Source: Candidatus Saccharimonadota bacterium
GTDB taxonomy: Bacteria; Patescibacteriota; Saccharimonadia; Saccharimonadales; UBA4665
Reading direction: 5' to 3'
Assembly (NCBI GenBank): GCA_029288365.1
Contig: JARIHI010000008.1
Coordinates: forward strand, 62,001-126,000
Length of the DNA: 64,000 nucleotides
Shown: positions 8,469 to 17,777 of the stretch, in pieces
How the letters are laid out: each line of letters starts with the position of its first letter
Numbering within the stretch: the stretch's first letter is position 1
Program-made: the position numbers and the translations under genes
The notes under the pieces: model-generated
The model's database searches: none
The model's input: the letters and a program-made list of their open reading frames with translations, nothing else
What the model was told of the DNA's origin: nothing

Positions 8469-9513
8469 TATGTGGGCATTATTTTTAGCTTTGCTGTTAC
8501 TCGCAGGGAATGCGTTTTTTGTAGCTGCTGAATTTGCGTTAGTTTCAACCCGACGCTCCTCAATAGAGCCTCGTGCCTTAGAGGGTTCTAGGCGAGCTAA
8601 AGTCACCCTTAAAGCCATGGAGAATGTTTCGATTATGATGGCTGGTGCTCAACTAGGCATCACTTTATGCTCTTTAGGACTTGGCGCATTAGGCGAACCG
8701 GCAGTCGCATATTTCCTCGAACATCCCTTAGATGTTTTAGGAGTAAGTCATGCTGCTCTTCATCCGATATCACTCATAATTGCGCTGAGTATAGTTACGT
8801 TTTTACACGTAGTATTAGGAGAAATGGTACCTAAAAATATTACTCTTGCTGGGCCGGATCGATCAGCCTTGGCGTTGGCCCCTTTTCTTAGACTGGTAGT
8901 GCGAATATTGAAGCCCCCAGTCTTGGCGTTGAACGCAATTGCAAATATAGTTTTACAATGGACTGGCATACAACCACGACCCGAAGTCACGAGTGTATTT
9001 ACTCGAGACGAAGTAGCGGGTTTTGTCGAAGAATCTCATAGAGAGGGGCTTATTACGGAAGAGAAAGAACATTTAGTAACAGGTACCTTGCAGTTTGATA
9101 GCCGTCTAGTGAAGCACATAGTAGTTCCTGTTGAGCAATTAGTGACTATAGATAGCGCTGCTACGGTTTCTGAAATTGAGAAAGTAGTTTCCAAAACAGG
9201 ATTTTCGCGACTTCCGGTCATTGAGAATGGCCAGCTAACAGGATATATTCACATTAAAGATATCTTGCAGGTCAGTGATGAGAAGCAAGGGCATATTTTA
9301 CCACGAAACATGACCCGTCCTCTCGTAAAAGTGCACGGCAATGACACGCTACGAGTAGCCCTTACTAAGATGCAAAAAGCAGGTACGCATATGGCGATGG
9401 TTGTCAATTCACGAAATAAAGTGCTTGGTGTGACAATGCTTGAGGACGCACTCGAGGAGTTAGTCGGTGAAATCCGTGACGACACGCAAGGGGCTTTTGA
9501 AGGTACGGCTTAG
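8461..9513 (+). CDS. CNNM-type transporter paralogue without CorC_HlyC tail
   Basis: 350 aa. DUF21 membrane domain (FFVAAEFALVSTRRSSIEPRA, then MAGAQLGITLCSLGLGALGEP) and two CBS domains (about 205-345) ending in EDALEELVGEIRDD. It lacks the C-terminal CorC_HlyC domain found in its upstream paralogue, so it is about 95 residues shorter. It starts inside the preceding gene (8-bp overlap), which points to translational coupling and a joint complex. A role in divalent cation transport is inferred from family. Confidence 0.9.
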   Translation: MDSMWALFLALLLLAGNAFFVAAEFALVSTRRSSIEPRALEGSRRAKVTLKAMENVSIMMAGAQLGITLCSLGLGALGEPAVAYFLEHPLDVLGVSHAALHPISLIIALSIVTFLHVVLGEMVPKNITLAGPDRSALALAPFLRLVVRILKPPVLALNAIANIVLQWTGIQPRPEVTSVFTRDEVAGFVEESHREGLITEEKEHLVTGTLQFDSRLVKHIVVPVEQLVTIDSAATVSEIEKVVSKTGFSRLPVIENGQLTGYIHIKDILQVSDEKQGHILPRNMTRPLVKVHGNDTLRVALTKMQKAGTHMAMVVNSRNKVLGVTMLEDALEELVGEIRDDTQGAFEGTA

Positions 9514-9531
9514 AGAGATTGTTTTACTAGT

Positions 9532-10227
9532 TCACTTTTGCTGGAGTATACGGGGCGTTATGCCAAATGCGAGAATCAAGGCATATATAACTGCAAAACC
9601 ACACATTACACTTGGAATAGCATGGATAGTGGAGGGGTTTAGGGCATTGGCAATTCCAGTTGGTAAAACAAAACTTAGGTAACCTACAACCTGTAGATTA
9701 AGTGCTTCTCTTGCTTTTTTAGACGCACTCGTACTGTAATATAAGCAAAGTAATATGCCGAGTATAATCCAGAAATAGTAATACGCAAAAAATATTCCAC
9801 CAAGGTTACTCATAAGTTGGAATACTGCATAGTTACCGCCACAGACATGCCCTTGAAACGCTGTATCATGCAAGCCGAATACTACAACGAATACCAAGCT
9901 GCTGGCGTAGGCCAACCATAGGAGATATTTTGAACCCCTCTGTGCGATAGTTTGGACAAGATGTATACCAAGGGGCGGCAAGAGGGTAATGGCGATAAAG
10001 CCAAGCCTTGAGTAAAATTCATTTAATCCGTTTGCGCCTTCGCAAACATTAAACTCAGCCAGTTGGAATATTGATAGACAGAGCAAGGTACCCGTGACAA
10101 TACGTGTTGCCGAACTTAAGCGATAACGTACAACTGTATATATAAGGAGACAGATCTCAATTATAAAAGTAGCTATCATCACTGGGGGAGAAAAACAAAA
10201 GAAGGTGTTATTTGATTTTTTTAACAT
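9532..10227 (-). CDS. Seven-TM membrane protein of unknown function
   Basis: 231 aa with about seven hydrophobic helices. The pattern resembles the N-terminal 7TM region of some histidine kinases, but no kinase domain follows and the protein ends at GITPRILQQK. Two Cys in loops (NVCEGANG and GHVCGGNY) could form an extracellular disulfide. It stands alone, separated from the upstream minus-strand gene by an intrinsic terminator. Function is not assigned. Confidence 0.65.
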   Translation of the reverse strand: MLKKSNNTFFCFSPPVMIATFIIEICLLIYTVVRYRLSSATRIVTGTLLCLSIFQLAEFNVCEGANGLNEFYSRLGFIAITLLPPLGIHLVQTIAQRGSKYLLWLAYASSLVFVVVFGLHDTAFQGHVCGGNYAVFQLMSNLGGIFFAYYYFWIILGILLCLYYSTSASKKAREALNLQVVGYLSFVLPTGIANALNPSTIHAIPSVMCGFAVIYALILAFGITPRILQQK

Positions 10228-10283
10228 AGTAATTTCTTTGAGTCCTTACGATCATGGTAGCATTTTTTATGCCTTATAAAAAT

Positions 10284-10322
10284 GCAAAAAACCTCCACCA
10301 CACATAGTTTAGGAGGTTTTTT
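10284..10322 (-). terminator. Intrinsic terminator (bidirectional)
   Basis: AAAAAACCTCC and GGAGGTTTTTT form a perfect stem around a 13-nt loop, with U-tracts on both strands. On the minus strand it ends the transcript of the gene at 10342-10743. Confidence 0.85.
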
Positions 10323-10341
10323 ACCAGATTTTGTTAAAATA

Positions 10342-10743
10342 CTACGACTTTACTTCGCCACCGTGGACAGTAAGCGCATAGATCACCAGCACATCAATAA
10401 CCATAACTATGATTGACCAAATAGGGTACGCTGTAACAAACAAAAAATTGGCCAGTAAACTCAGCGAAGCAAGTATTACTCCTACCACGCGACCCCAAGC
10501 ATGACCACTGACAATCGCGCTACCAGCTGATAGCACAATAACACCTAAGATTAAATGGATCCATCCCCATGCGGTGAAGTTAAAAACTGCCAGGGAATTT
10601 TCTGAAACCACGTAAAACTGGTTATTGAGCAAAGCCGTAAGCCCGGCGATGGTTTGGAATACTCCCATTATTACCAACATTAAGCCTGCAAAATACACCC
10701 ATCCTACCCAGCCAGTCACTTCTTTTTGAGAATTTACCGCCAT
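10342..10743 (-). CDS. DUF7144-like four-TM membrane protein, copy A
   Basis: 133 aa with four TM helices. The segment AWGWIHLILGVIVL and the closing YPIWSIIVMVIDVLVIYAL fit a small membrane family (DUF7144-like) that I associate with Actinobacteria; function unknown. It has a strong SD (GGAGGTG). The first 20 residues, and 75 nt of DNA covering the 5' end and SD (10685-10759), are identical to copy B at 12248-12322, while the rest has diverged. The two copies flank an AI-2E-type permease. Confidence 0.8.
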   Translation of the reverse strand: MAVNSQKEVTGWVGWVYFAGLMLVIMGVFQTIAGLTALLNNQFYVVSENSLAVFNFTAWGWIHLILGVIVLSAGSAIVSGHAWGRVVGVILASLSLLANFLFVTAYPIWSIIVMVIDVLVIYALTVHGGEVKS

Positions 10744-10759
10744 GATACACCTCCATATT
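10685..10759. repeat. Direct repeat, copy 1 of a 75-nt identity
   Basis: Identical to 12248-12322. It covers the SD and the first about 20 codons of the two DUF7144-like genes. Identity here but not in the remaining coding sequence suggests local gene conversion or a selected leader. Confidence 0.85.
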
Positions 10760-10819
10760 GACTTCTAATATCATCATAGTTACACGGACGCAATAACTTG
10801 TCAACATATAAGGATATAC

Positions 10820-11872
10820 TCAGGCTACTGGATCGGTAGCTTCAAGGTACATCTCAACGGTGGTTGTGATTAAAATCATAATTACAGGACCTATGATTAT
10901 CCCCAAGAATCCGAACATACCTATACCGGCGAAAACTGCCAAAAGCGTCAAAGCTGGATTAAGACGTACGTGCTTAGGCACGAGTCGGGGACGCAAAACA
11001 TTATCGATATTTGTTACCACTAGAAAATGTCCCAAAAGAACCAAGGCACCTTGCCAAATGTCTCCGGTGAGCAATAATACAATGCCTATCGGTATTGTAA
11101 CTATGCCTGCACCAAGCGGAATAATGGAGAGCAAGGTAAGTATTATTAGCATAAAGAAGAATAAGCTGTGCAGACCTGCAACATAAAGAAAAATAGCACT
11201 AGTTAGTCCTTGGCAGAGAGCAATGATAAATTGGCCTCGTACCATGGCTCCAGTCATTGCACCCATGCGGTGTAGATAGACATCGCTTTTTTTAAAACCG
11301 AGAGGATTTAATCTTTTGGCTGTATCAATAAGTCTGTCTTGTTGCGTGAGAAAGTTTAAAAAGATATAGATGTATAAAATAATAGCTGTGAAGAACCCAG
11401 CTACGCTGCTTACAGATGAGCTCAGCGTATTTAAAAACCAATGGGCGACTGCTTCTGCGCCCTTACTTATATAATTTTGCAAGTCGTTCATAGAAAGCTG
11501 GTGATCACCGGGTAAGTGAGACAAGATAGATATATTAATCCAATCAAGTGCGTCTTGCCCAAGCTTACCTAAATCTATATGGGAGGCAGAAAATGATTCC
11601 AAGGCATTCTTTACTTGAATCGCGGATAATACTATGACTAAAATAACGGGCAGCAAGAGAGCTAGAAAACTAATAAGCAAGGTACACATGGCAGCATTAG
11701 AGTTTTTAAGGCTGCGAGCCAGTCGTTTATAGAGAGGGTTAAAAATATAAGCCACAATTGCAGCTAACATTATGAGAGAAAAGTAGCCTCGTAAAAAATA
11801 CGCCCCAAAGAGGAGTGCAAAAATAACAGCAATAGTTAAAGGACGCAACTTCATATTGGTTTGCTTGGACAT
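10820..11872 (-). CDS. AI-2E family transporter (PerM-like)
   Basis: 350 aa polytopic membrane protein with the family layout: two N-terminal TM pairs, a loop around residues 85-150, then helices ending in GFLGIIIGPVIMILITTTVEMYLEA. The TLLSIIPLGAGIVTIPIGIVLLL segment and the LRPRLVPKHVRLNPALTLLAVFAGI region are typical. Members export autoinducer-2 or, in some cases, act as cation antiporters; the substrate here is unknown. It is sandwiched between two DUF7144-like paralogues on the same strand. Confidence 0.88.
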   Translation of the reverse strand: MSKQTNMKLRPLTIAVIFALLFGAYFLRGYFSLIMLAAIVAYIFNPLYKRLARSLKNSNAAMCTLLISFLALLLPVILVIVLSAIQVKNALESFSASHIDLGKLGQDALDWINISILSHLPGDHQLSMNDLQNYISKGAEAVAHWFLNTLSSSVSSVAGFFTAIILYIYIFLNFLTQQDRLIDTAKRLNPLGFKKSDVYLHRMGAMTGAMVRGQFIIALCQGLTSAIFLYVAGLHSLFFFMLIILTLLSIIPLGAGIVTIPIGIVLLLTGDIWQGALVLLGHFLVVTNIDNVLRPRLVPKHVRLNPALTLLAVFAGIGMFGFLGIIIGPVIMILITTTVEMYLEATDPVA

Positions 11873-11904
11873 AGTTTCAGGTATAAGTATACAGTATATT
11901 TTGC

Positions 11905-12306
11905 TTAGTCGCTGGCTTCAGCTCCATGCATGGTCAGTGCATAAATAACAAGGCCATCAATTACCAGACCTACAATTGACCAGAGAGGATATGCTGCTAT
12001 AAAACCCAGATTTGCAATAGCACTTAATACTGCCAAAAATACACCTATAATGCGCCCCCAGGTGTTCCCAGCTATAACTGCGATACCTGCGGCAAAGATC
12101 ACAATGCCTAAAATAAGGTGAATCCACCCCCATGTTGTGAAATTAAGTGCCACCAAACCTCTTTGTGTTACGACGAAAAAATCGTCATTAAAGAGTGCCA
12201 CAAGGCCAGCTAACGCTTGTAAACCTCCGAGCAGCAACATCATTGCTCCTGCAAAATACACCCATCCTACCCAGCCAGTCACTTCTTTTTGAGAATTTAC
12301 CGCCAT
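11905..12306 (-). CDS. DUF7144-like four-TM membrane protein, copy B
   Basis: 133 aa paralogue of the protein at 10342, same length and topology (TWGWIHLILGIVIFAAG, YPLWSIVGLVIDGLVIYALTMHG). The first 20 residues are identical to copy A and the remainder clearly diverged. It sits upstream of the AI-2E-type permease on the minus strand, with the same GGAGGTG Shine-Dalgarno. The shared 5' segment suggests recombination between copies. Confidence 0.8.
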   Translation of the reverse strand: MAVNSQKEVTGWVGWVYFAGAMMLLLGGLQALAGLVALFNDDFFVVTQRGLVALNFTTWGWIHLILGIVIFAAGIAVIAGNTWGRIIGVFLAVLSAIANLGFIAAYPLWSIVGLVIDGLVIYALTMHGAEASD

Positions 12307-12322
12307 GATACACCTCCATATT
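12248..12322. repeat. Direct repeat, copy 2 of a 75-nt identity
   Basis: Second copy of the segment at 10685-10759, covering the SD and N-terminal codons of the DUF7144-like gene. Confidence 0.85.
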
Positions 12323-12409
12323 ACTTATACTGCTTATTGTCTACCTAAGTCATAGTGTTGTCAATATGACGCTTATACAATAAGTGGTTAGGCTTGCGAT
12401 TACTTTTAA

Positions 12410-13831
12410 TTATGAAGGACGGGTGATTATGGGCAAAGATATCGTAAAGGTGCTGCCTTTGCCCTCAATGCTTTGGGCGGTTATAGCTCCTCCGTGCTGT
12501 TCAATAATAATTTTTGCGATATAAAGACCGATGCCAGTACCTTCATAGTTATAGGCCATAAGGTCATTTGCTCGGTGGAACTTGGTAAATAATTTCGGCA
12601 TTTCTGAGGCTGGAATTCCTGTTCCTGTATCTTTTACGGCAATGTTGATGGTGCCTTCACCTTCGTGAACTGCTAGACTAACCTTACCGTGCTCAGCCGT
12701 AAATTTGTGAGCATTATCAAGAATATTCCAAAGTGCGCTTCGAAAATGAGGTTTACTTAGGTTGACCCATGCGGTTGTGGTAAGTTCTGTCGTAAACTCA
12801 AGGTTCTTTTGCTTGGCGAGCGCCATAAAGTCGTCAGCGATTTTTTGAAGGATCGGCTGCATCTCGGTAGGTTCTGGTTGCAAGATATTTCTACCCGCTT
12901 CAAATGTAGAAATGGTTAGCACATCTTCGGCAAACCCATCTAAGCGCATCGCACTGAGTTTGATGGGCTCAATAAGCTCTTTTTTCTTTTCGTCTTGCTC
13001 CATATCTTCCAGCGTTTCCACATAGGCCTTTATTACCGTCAAAGGGGTACGTAAGTTATGGGAAGTGATTATCAGGAATTCGTTTTTGAGCTCGTCGACA
13101 GCCCGAAGTTTGGCAATATCATCCTTAAGAGAGTCTGCCATTATATCTACAGCATGAGCTAGGTCACCAATCTCATCATTGCGTTTTAGGCTAATTTGAC
13201 GGTCCAAGTTACCTTTGCTAATCAAAAGCGCCATTTGACTTACATAGTCAAGGGGCTGTAAAAACATCCGATCTATTAGCACATATGAAACCATCAAAAG
13301 TACCAATAAGATGCCTATACTCAAAACAACGATGAAAGCAATTGTAGTTTGGATACTACGCTGGACACTTTCATAGGATATGCCGTAGATGATCGTATAG
13401 CGGTGAATGCCAAACTCTTCTATGTACGGCTGAATAATTGTGGTTAAGTTTTTTTTGTTGTCGTATATGTACGATGGCTGTAAATCCGCGGCTGCTGACT
13501 TGTCTATTGGTATAGAGTGTTTTCCGTCACTGGCAAATAACAGCTCACCGTCTGTATTAAGGATTTCGACCTGACTTATATTTGGATTTAGGTCGGTATA
13601 GCGATCAATCTCTTGCTTAATGCGAATAGTTCCACCGTCTTTGTAAAGTAAATAACTTTCACCGATTGATCGAGTTGCAAAGGCGGCAAATGATTTTGAC
13701 TGAGATACCAAGTTTGCTCGTAGGGTGTTGGTGTTTTGTAGAACAATGACGTAAGTAACGGCACCAAATACGGTAGCCAAGAGGCTAACGAGGAGTAGCA
13801 AGAACCGTGTTCGTATGCCCCATCGTTTCAT
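12410..13831 (-). CDS. Membrane sensor histidine kinase
   Basis: 473 aa. TM1 is about residues 10-30, an extracytoplasmic sensor region 35-160, TM2 about 163-186, HAMP 187-240, and HisKA with the H-box SHNLRTPL (phospho-acceptor His258). The ATPase domain has the N-box DNAHKFT (Asn373), DTGTGIP and GTGIGLYIAK. All residues needed for autophosphorylation are present. No response regulator is adjacent. Instead the gene follows, by 3 bp, an anchored oligopeptide-type binding protein, suggesting that the binding protein feeds a ligand signal to this kinase. Confidence 0.93.
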   Translation of the reverse strand: MKRWGIRTRFLLLLVSLLATVFGAVTYVIVLQNTNTLRANLVSQSKSFAAFATRSIGESYLLYKDGGTIRIKQEIDRYTDLNPNISQVEILNTDGELLFASDGKHSIPIDKSAAADLQPSYIYDNKKNLTTIIQPYIEEFGIHRYTIIYGISYESVQRSIQTTIAFIVVLSIGILLVLLMVSYVLIDRMFLQPLDYVSQMALLISKGNLDRQISLKRNDEIGDLAHAVDIMADSLKDDIAKLRAVDELKNEFLIITSHNLRTPLTVIKAYVETLEDMEQDEKKKELIEPIKLSAMRLDGFAEDVLTISTFEAGRNILQPEPTEMQPILQKIADDFMALAKQKNLEFTTELTTTAWVNLSKPHFRSALWNILDNAHKFTAEHGKVSLAVHEGEGTINIAVKDTGTGIPASEMPKLFTKFHRANDLMAYNYEGTGIGLYIAKIIIEQHGGAITAQSIEGKGSTFTISLPIITRPS

Positions 13832-13834
13832 GAG

Positions 13835-15649
13835 CTATTTTTGATAGGTTTTCCAAAAATATACACCGGTTTGAGCGCTTGGTATGTCAATTCGAATATT
13901 GTATGGTTTACGGAGCGCATATAGGTCAACTGGTGTATAAACTGGTATGACAGGTAAATCTTCCGAAACTTCTTTAGATATTGTTTTTAGCAAACTCAAT
14001 CGTTCGGCAGGCTCAAACGTAGCGGCACTTTTATCAATGTTGCTGTTGATCTCCTGGTTGTTGTATATGCCATTGCCCTGAAGGATAGAACTAAAATAAT
14101 CTTGTCCATCAAGTGTAGGGCTGTCATACACAACGTAGAACATATCAGTTCCACCGGCAAATGCCATTGACACAAGTGAGTCAATATCAGGCTGTTCATC
14201 AAGTGTAACGTTGAGTCCCACTGCTTTCAACTCGTTCGTGATCTCTGTCATGTGTTTTAAGTTGTCTTCACCACCACCGTAGCTAAGTTTGAGCGGCATA
14301 TTCGCATTAGGAATTTTTGCAAGTAATTGTTTTGCTTTCTCCGGATCGTATGACCTGTCTTTTACTGTTGGGTTGTAGCCGGGTATTTTGGGAGGTATAA
14401 GCTGATTGGTTGGCGTTCCCGTTAGGCCTCCGGCTTTCAGTATTTTTGGAATGTCGAGTGCATACGCAACTGCTTGCCGTCCTTCTTTTGACGAGAGTGG
14501 TGAACCTTCTTTCAGCGTATTTAGCCCAATAAATCCAACACTAAAGTTTTGGCCTTCGATTTTCTCATAATTTTTTACACGCGCGATCTCGTCTTCTTCA
14601 AGGCTTCCTACAAGATCAAACGTACTTTTATTTATTCCAGCAATCATATCGTTAGCCGCTGGAACGATATCAATGCTCAATGAACGGGTATATACGTGTC
14701 CGTCATGGTATTTGTCCCAAGCAACGAGTTCGATGTCATTTGCGCTTGGAGTCGTACCAGACTTTACGGTATATGGCCCGGTACCCCCGTCGGCACTTCC
14801 AACAGGTGTTTGATCGTCCATGATGTATAGATACGCAAGTCGGTTTAGAAGGATAGGGTCGGGGCCATTGGTGGTTATTTTTACTTCGTGATCGCCCGTC
14901 ACCTCAGCTCCTTTGATAGAAGAGGCAATATATAAGGTGGTATTTTCGTCTTCTTGATGAGCTACTGCGTAATCAATACTATACTTTACGTCTTCGGCTG
15001 TCATCGGACTGCCGTTATGGAATTTTACGTCATCCCTTAACTTAAAAACCCACGTACTTGTATCGGGGTTTGACCATTTTGTAGCTAGCAGCGGTACGAT
15101 TTTTGTTTGTTGGTCATATCGAACAAGTCCTTCGAAGACCTGAGAATTGAGCTGTACTGACGAGGCAGTATTGCCTGAAGGGTAAAATTTACTCATATCA
15201 CCGTCAGGCAAGGCGAGTCGTAGGTTTTGGATGTCCTTTTTAGCACTCGTAGGAGTGGCAGTTTGTTTGTCGCTGGATTTAGTTATATACAAGGCAGCTG
15301 CCACGCTAGCCCCTATAACCAGTACGATTAAAACAAGAATAAGCCATAATTTTGGACCATGTTTCTGCGGTTCGTTAAACTGAGGCTGAGAAGACGAGCT
15401 ACCGGATAGAGAGGCAGGTTGTTGAGGTTGAGGAGCTGAAGAGGGGGTTCCGACGGGAGTATCGAGAGGGTCAGCAACGGAAGTAGAAGTAACTTCTGGC
15501 TCTTTTAGGCTAGTTTCAGAGGAGTCAGCTGTGTTGTCAGGAGACTCGGGTAGAGTCGTTTCTTCAGTATCGAGAGGCAAATTTTCTTCTTCCTGATCAG
15601 GTTTATCAGAAGGTGATGGTTGATTTGGTTTAATTATATCCTCAGGCAT
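13835..15649 (-). CDS. Membrane-anchored family 5 solute-binding protein
   Basis: 604 aa. Residues 1-100 are a Pro/Ser/Thr/Glu-rich disordered cytoplasmic tail, 101-122 a single TM anchor, and about 135-600 an SBP_bac_5 (OppA/DppA-type) domain with VFEGLVRYD, SPMTAEDVKYSIDYAV and TGPYTVKSG. It has neither a lipobox nor a cleavable signal, and no permease or ATPase genes are nearby. The partner gene is a histidine kinase 3 bp downstream, so a sensory rather than transport role is plausible. A GGGGAA SD precedes the ATG. Confidence 0.88.
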   Translation of the reverse strand: MPEDIIKPNQPSPSDKPDQEEENLPLDTEETTLPESPDNTADSSETSLKEPEVTSTSVADPLDTPVGTPSSAPQPQQPASLSGSSSSQPQFNEPQKHGPKLWLILVLIVLVIGASVAAALYITKSSDKQTATPTSAKKDIQNLRLALPDGDMSKFYPSGNTASSVQLNSQVFEGLVRYDQQTKIVPLLATKWSNPDTSTWVFKLRDDVKFHNGSPMTAEDVKYSIDYAVAHQEDENTTLYIASSIKGAEVTGDHEVKITTNGPDPILLNRLAYLYIMDDQTPVGSADGGTGPYTVKSGTTPSANDIELVAWDKYHDGHVYTRSLSIDIVPAANDMIAGINKSTFDLVGSLEEDEIARVKNYEKIEGQNFSVGFIGLNTLKEGSPLSSKEGRQAVAYALDIPKILKAGGLTGTPTNQLIPPKIPGYNPTVKDRSYDPEKAKQLLAKIPNANMPLKLSYGGGEDNLKHMTEITNELKAVGLNVTLDEQPDIDSLVSMAFAGGTDMFYVVYDSPTLDGQDYFSSILQGNGIYNNQEINSNIDKSAATFEPAERLSLLKTISKEVSEDLPVIPVYTPVDLYALRKPYNIRIDIPSAQTGVYFWKTYQK

Positions 15650-15790
15650 ATGTTCCCCATTATTATACTTACGCTTATTTTGACGCGCCGTCGCTTAATT
15701 GTCAACAATCGACTTGTTTGGAAGTCGCGTATGCTTCGAACGTGATATAGTAGCACGGAGTAACATAATAAAAGGAGCTGATACTAAGCA

Positions 15791-16447
15791 ATGAAAGTTG
15801 ATGATAACCAACTTCAAGCTACACCTGAGCTTGAAGATTTTCGTCATAAATATACCCAAGAAGGTAACGGAAAAATTGGGCGCAAACTGCTTGATAATTA
15901 TTTTCGATCTGTTGCTCATTTGGTCAGTCGGGCTAACTTATCAGGCAACCAAAAGCTTTGTGCGATTGAACTCGGTTGTGGAGAGGGTTATTCTACCAAA
16001 CGACTTGCGAAAATGCTGCCTACAAACGTTATACTTGAAGCTTCTGAATATGTTGAACACCAGATACCTTTTGCCAAAGAAAATAATCCTGGTTTGAAAG
16101 TCACTCAAGAAAGTGTCTATGAGCTGCAACACAAAAACGATACATTCAATGTAGTATTTTTACTAGAAGTGCTTGAGCACCTCGATCACCCCGATAAAGC
16201 CTTAGAAGAAATTAGTCGAGTTATCAAAAAGGACGGCTACCTAGTACTTGGTGTGCCGCGTGAACCAATTTGGCGTATGCTCAACATGGTGCGTGGTGCC
16301 TACCTGAAAGATCTGGGCAATACGCCGGGACATTTAAACCATTGGTCAAAACAAAGCCTCGTTGCATACATAGAAAAGCATTTTGGTCCGGTCATTGAAG
16401 CAACAACTCCCTTACCCTGGACGCTGGTTTTGGCGAAAAAACGCTAA
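15791..16447 (+). CDS. Class I SAM-dependent methyltransferase
   Basis: 218 aa. Motif I is CAIELGCGEGYSTKRLA (about 57-73), the acidic motif II is near LEASEYVE, and VVFLLEVLEHLDHPDKALEEISRVIKKDGYLVLGVPRE is the typical motif IV-VI region. It resembles UbiG/Methyltransf_11 enzymes; the C-terminal TPGHLNHWSKQSLVAYIEKHF is common in sugar- or lipid-modifying members. Substrate unknown. It is a stand-alone gene divergent from the SBP-kinase pair. Confidence 0.85.
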   Translation: MKVDDNQLQATPELEDFRHKYTQEGNGKIGRKLLDNYFRSVAHLVSRANLSGNQKLCAIELGCGEGYSTKRLAKMLPTNVILEASEYVEHQIPFAKENNPGLKVTQESVYELQHKNDTFNVVFLLEVLEHLDHPDKALEEISRVIKKDGYLVLGVPREPIWRMLNMVRGAYLKDLGNTPGHLNHWSKQSLVAYIEKHFGPVIEATTPLPWTLVLAKKR

Positions 16448-16452
16448 ATCTG

Positions 16453-16677
16453 TTATGTCATAGGATTGTGACTGTGCTCTGGCACAGAGCGGTATGAAAA
16501 TAAGCGAAGCAGCGCGTAAAGTGCCGCGACACCAACGATGGCATATATGATACGAGACAACGTTGAGCCAGCACCAAAGATTTCATTAACCAGGTTGTAG
16601 TCGAAAAATCCTACCAAACCCCAGTTAAGCCCGCCGATAATCATGAGCACCGATGCTAATTTGTCTAGTGCACCCAT
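16453..16677 (-). CDS. DUF378 family small membrane protein
   Basis: 74 aa, two TM helices. The signature ASVLMIIGGLNWGLVGFFDYNLV and the second helix IIYAIVGVAALYALLRLF match DUF378. Start chosen at the ATG with AAGGAGA 5 nt upstream; the frame remains open 50 codons further upstream but without family similarity. Function unknown. Confidence 0.88.
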   Translation of the reverse strand: MGALDKLASVLMIIGGLNWGLVGFFDYNLVNEIFGAGSTLSRIIYAIVGVAALYALLRLFSYRSVPEHSHNPMT

Positions 16678-16813
16678 ATGTATCTCCTTGTTTACTTCTT
16701 TATCATAAAAAAGTTTTGATATCACAACAGTCGCATATTTCACTATTTTAAGGTAAGTTGTTTGGTGATCTTGTAGTAAAATAAGTCGGTAAGTTTCTGA
16801 AATTAGGAGAAAT

Positions 16814-17776
16814 ATGACGAAAAGCGACAACGTTATAGTAGTGAAAGGCCTAAAGAAGTCATATGGTCAAAATGAAGTATTAAAGGGTGTTAATTTTACG
16901 GTTAAGCGCGGGAGTATGCTTGCGCTACTTGGGCCGAATGGTGCAGGGAAAACTACTACGGTGCGTATCCTTAGTACCTTGCTAGCCTACGACAGTGGTT
17001 CGGTGCAGGTTGAAGACTACGACGCACATCAGGAGGCCGACAAAGTGCGGCGCGTTATAGGACTGACTGGCCAGTCGGCTGCGGTTGATGAGCTGCTAAC
17101 AGGGCGAGAGAATTTAGTAATGATGGGGCAATTGTACAGACTCACAAAAAACAGTGCAGCTGCGCGTGCCCAAGAGCTACTGGAAGAATTTGATCTAGTC
17201 GATGCTGCGGATCGCCCGGCAAAAACATATTCGGGTGGTATGCGACGGCGACTTGATTTAGCAGTTAGTCTTATTGCGTCGCCACCGATCATATTCTTAG
17301 ACGAGCCAACCACTGGCCTTGATCCACGTTCACGTATTGCGATGTGGGATATCATCAAATCGCTTATGGCTGGGGGAACTACTATTTTGCTAACTACTCA
17401 ATATCTAGAGGAAGCGGACCAATTAGCTGATCAAATTGTTGTTATTGATGGTGGTAAGGTTATTGCCGAAGGTACAGCTAAAGAGCTAAAAAGTAAAGTT
17501 GGCAAAGATCGACTCGAGTTGTTATTTAAAGCCGAAAAACATTATACGGCAGCTTGCGAGCTACTGAGCAAGGCTATAGTTGACTCTAATGACAAAGAGC
17601 ATTCGTTAACGCTAATCATTAATGATACAAATAAAGATGTGAAAGATGTCTTAGAAAAATTATCGGATAAAAATATCCCAGTTGAATCAATAGTGGTCCA
17701 TAAGCCAACCTTAGATGACGTATTTTTGTCACTCACTGGCAAGCAAACACAAACCGCAAAAGTAGAGGAGCAGTAA
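16814..17776 (+). CDS. ABC transporter ATP-binding protein, drug-export (DrrA) type
   Basis: 320 aa. Walker A GPNGAGKTT (about 38-46), Q-loop region, signature YSGGMRRRLDLA (about 139-150), Walker B IIFLDEPTTGLDPRS, and the switch-like TQYLEEADQLAD. A C-terminal extension (about 230-315) is typical of DrrA/ABC-2 ATPases. SD AGGAGAA lies just upstream. The cognate permease begins 1 nt after the stop, so the two form an exporter operon. Confidence 0.93.
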   Translation: MTKSDNVIVVKGLKKSYGQNEVLKGVNFTVKRGSMLALLGPNGAGKTTTVRILSTLLAYDSGSVQVEDYDAHQEADKVRRVIGLTGQSAAVDELLTGRENLVMMGQLYRLTKNSAAARAQELLEEFDLVDAADRPAKTYSGGMRRRLDLAVSLIASPPIIFLDEPTTGLDPRSRIAMWDIIKSLMAGGTTILLTTQYLEEADQLADQIVVIDGGKVIAEGTAKELKSKVGKDRLELLFKAEKHYTAACELLSKAIVDSNDKEHSLTLIINDTNKDVKDVLEKLSDKNIPVESIVVHKPTLDDVFLSLTGKQTQTAKVEEQ

Positions 17777-17777
17777 T

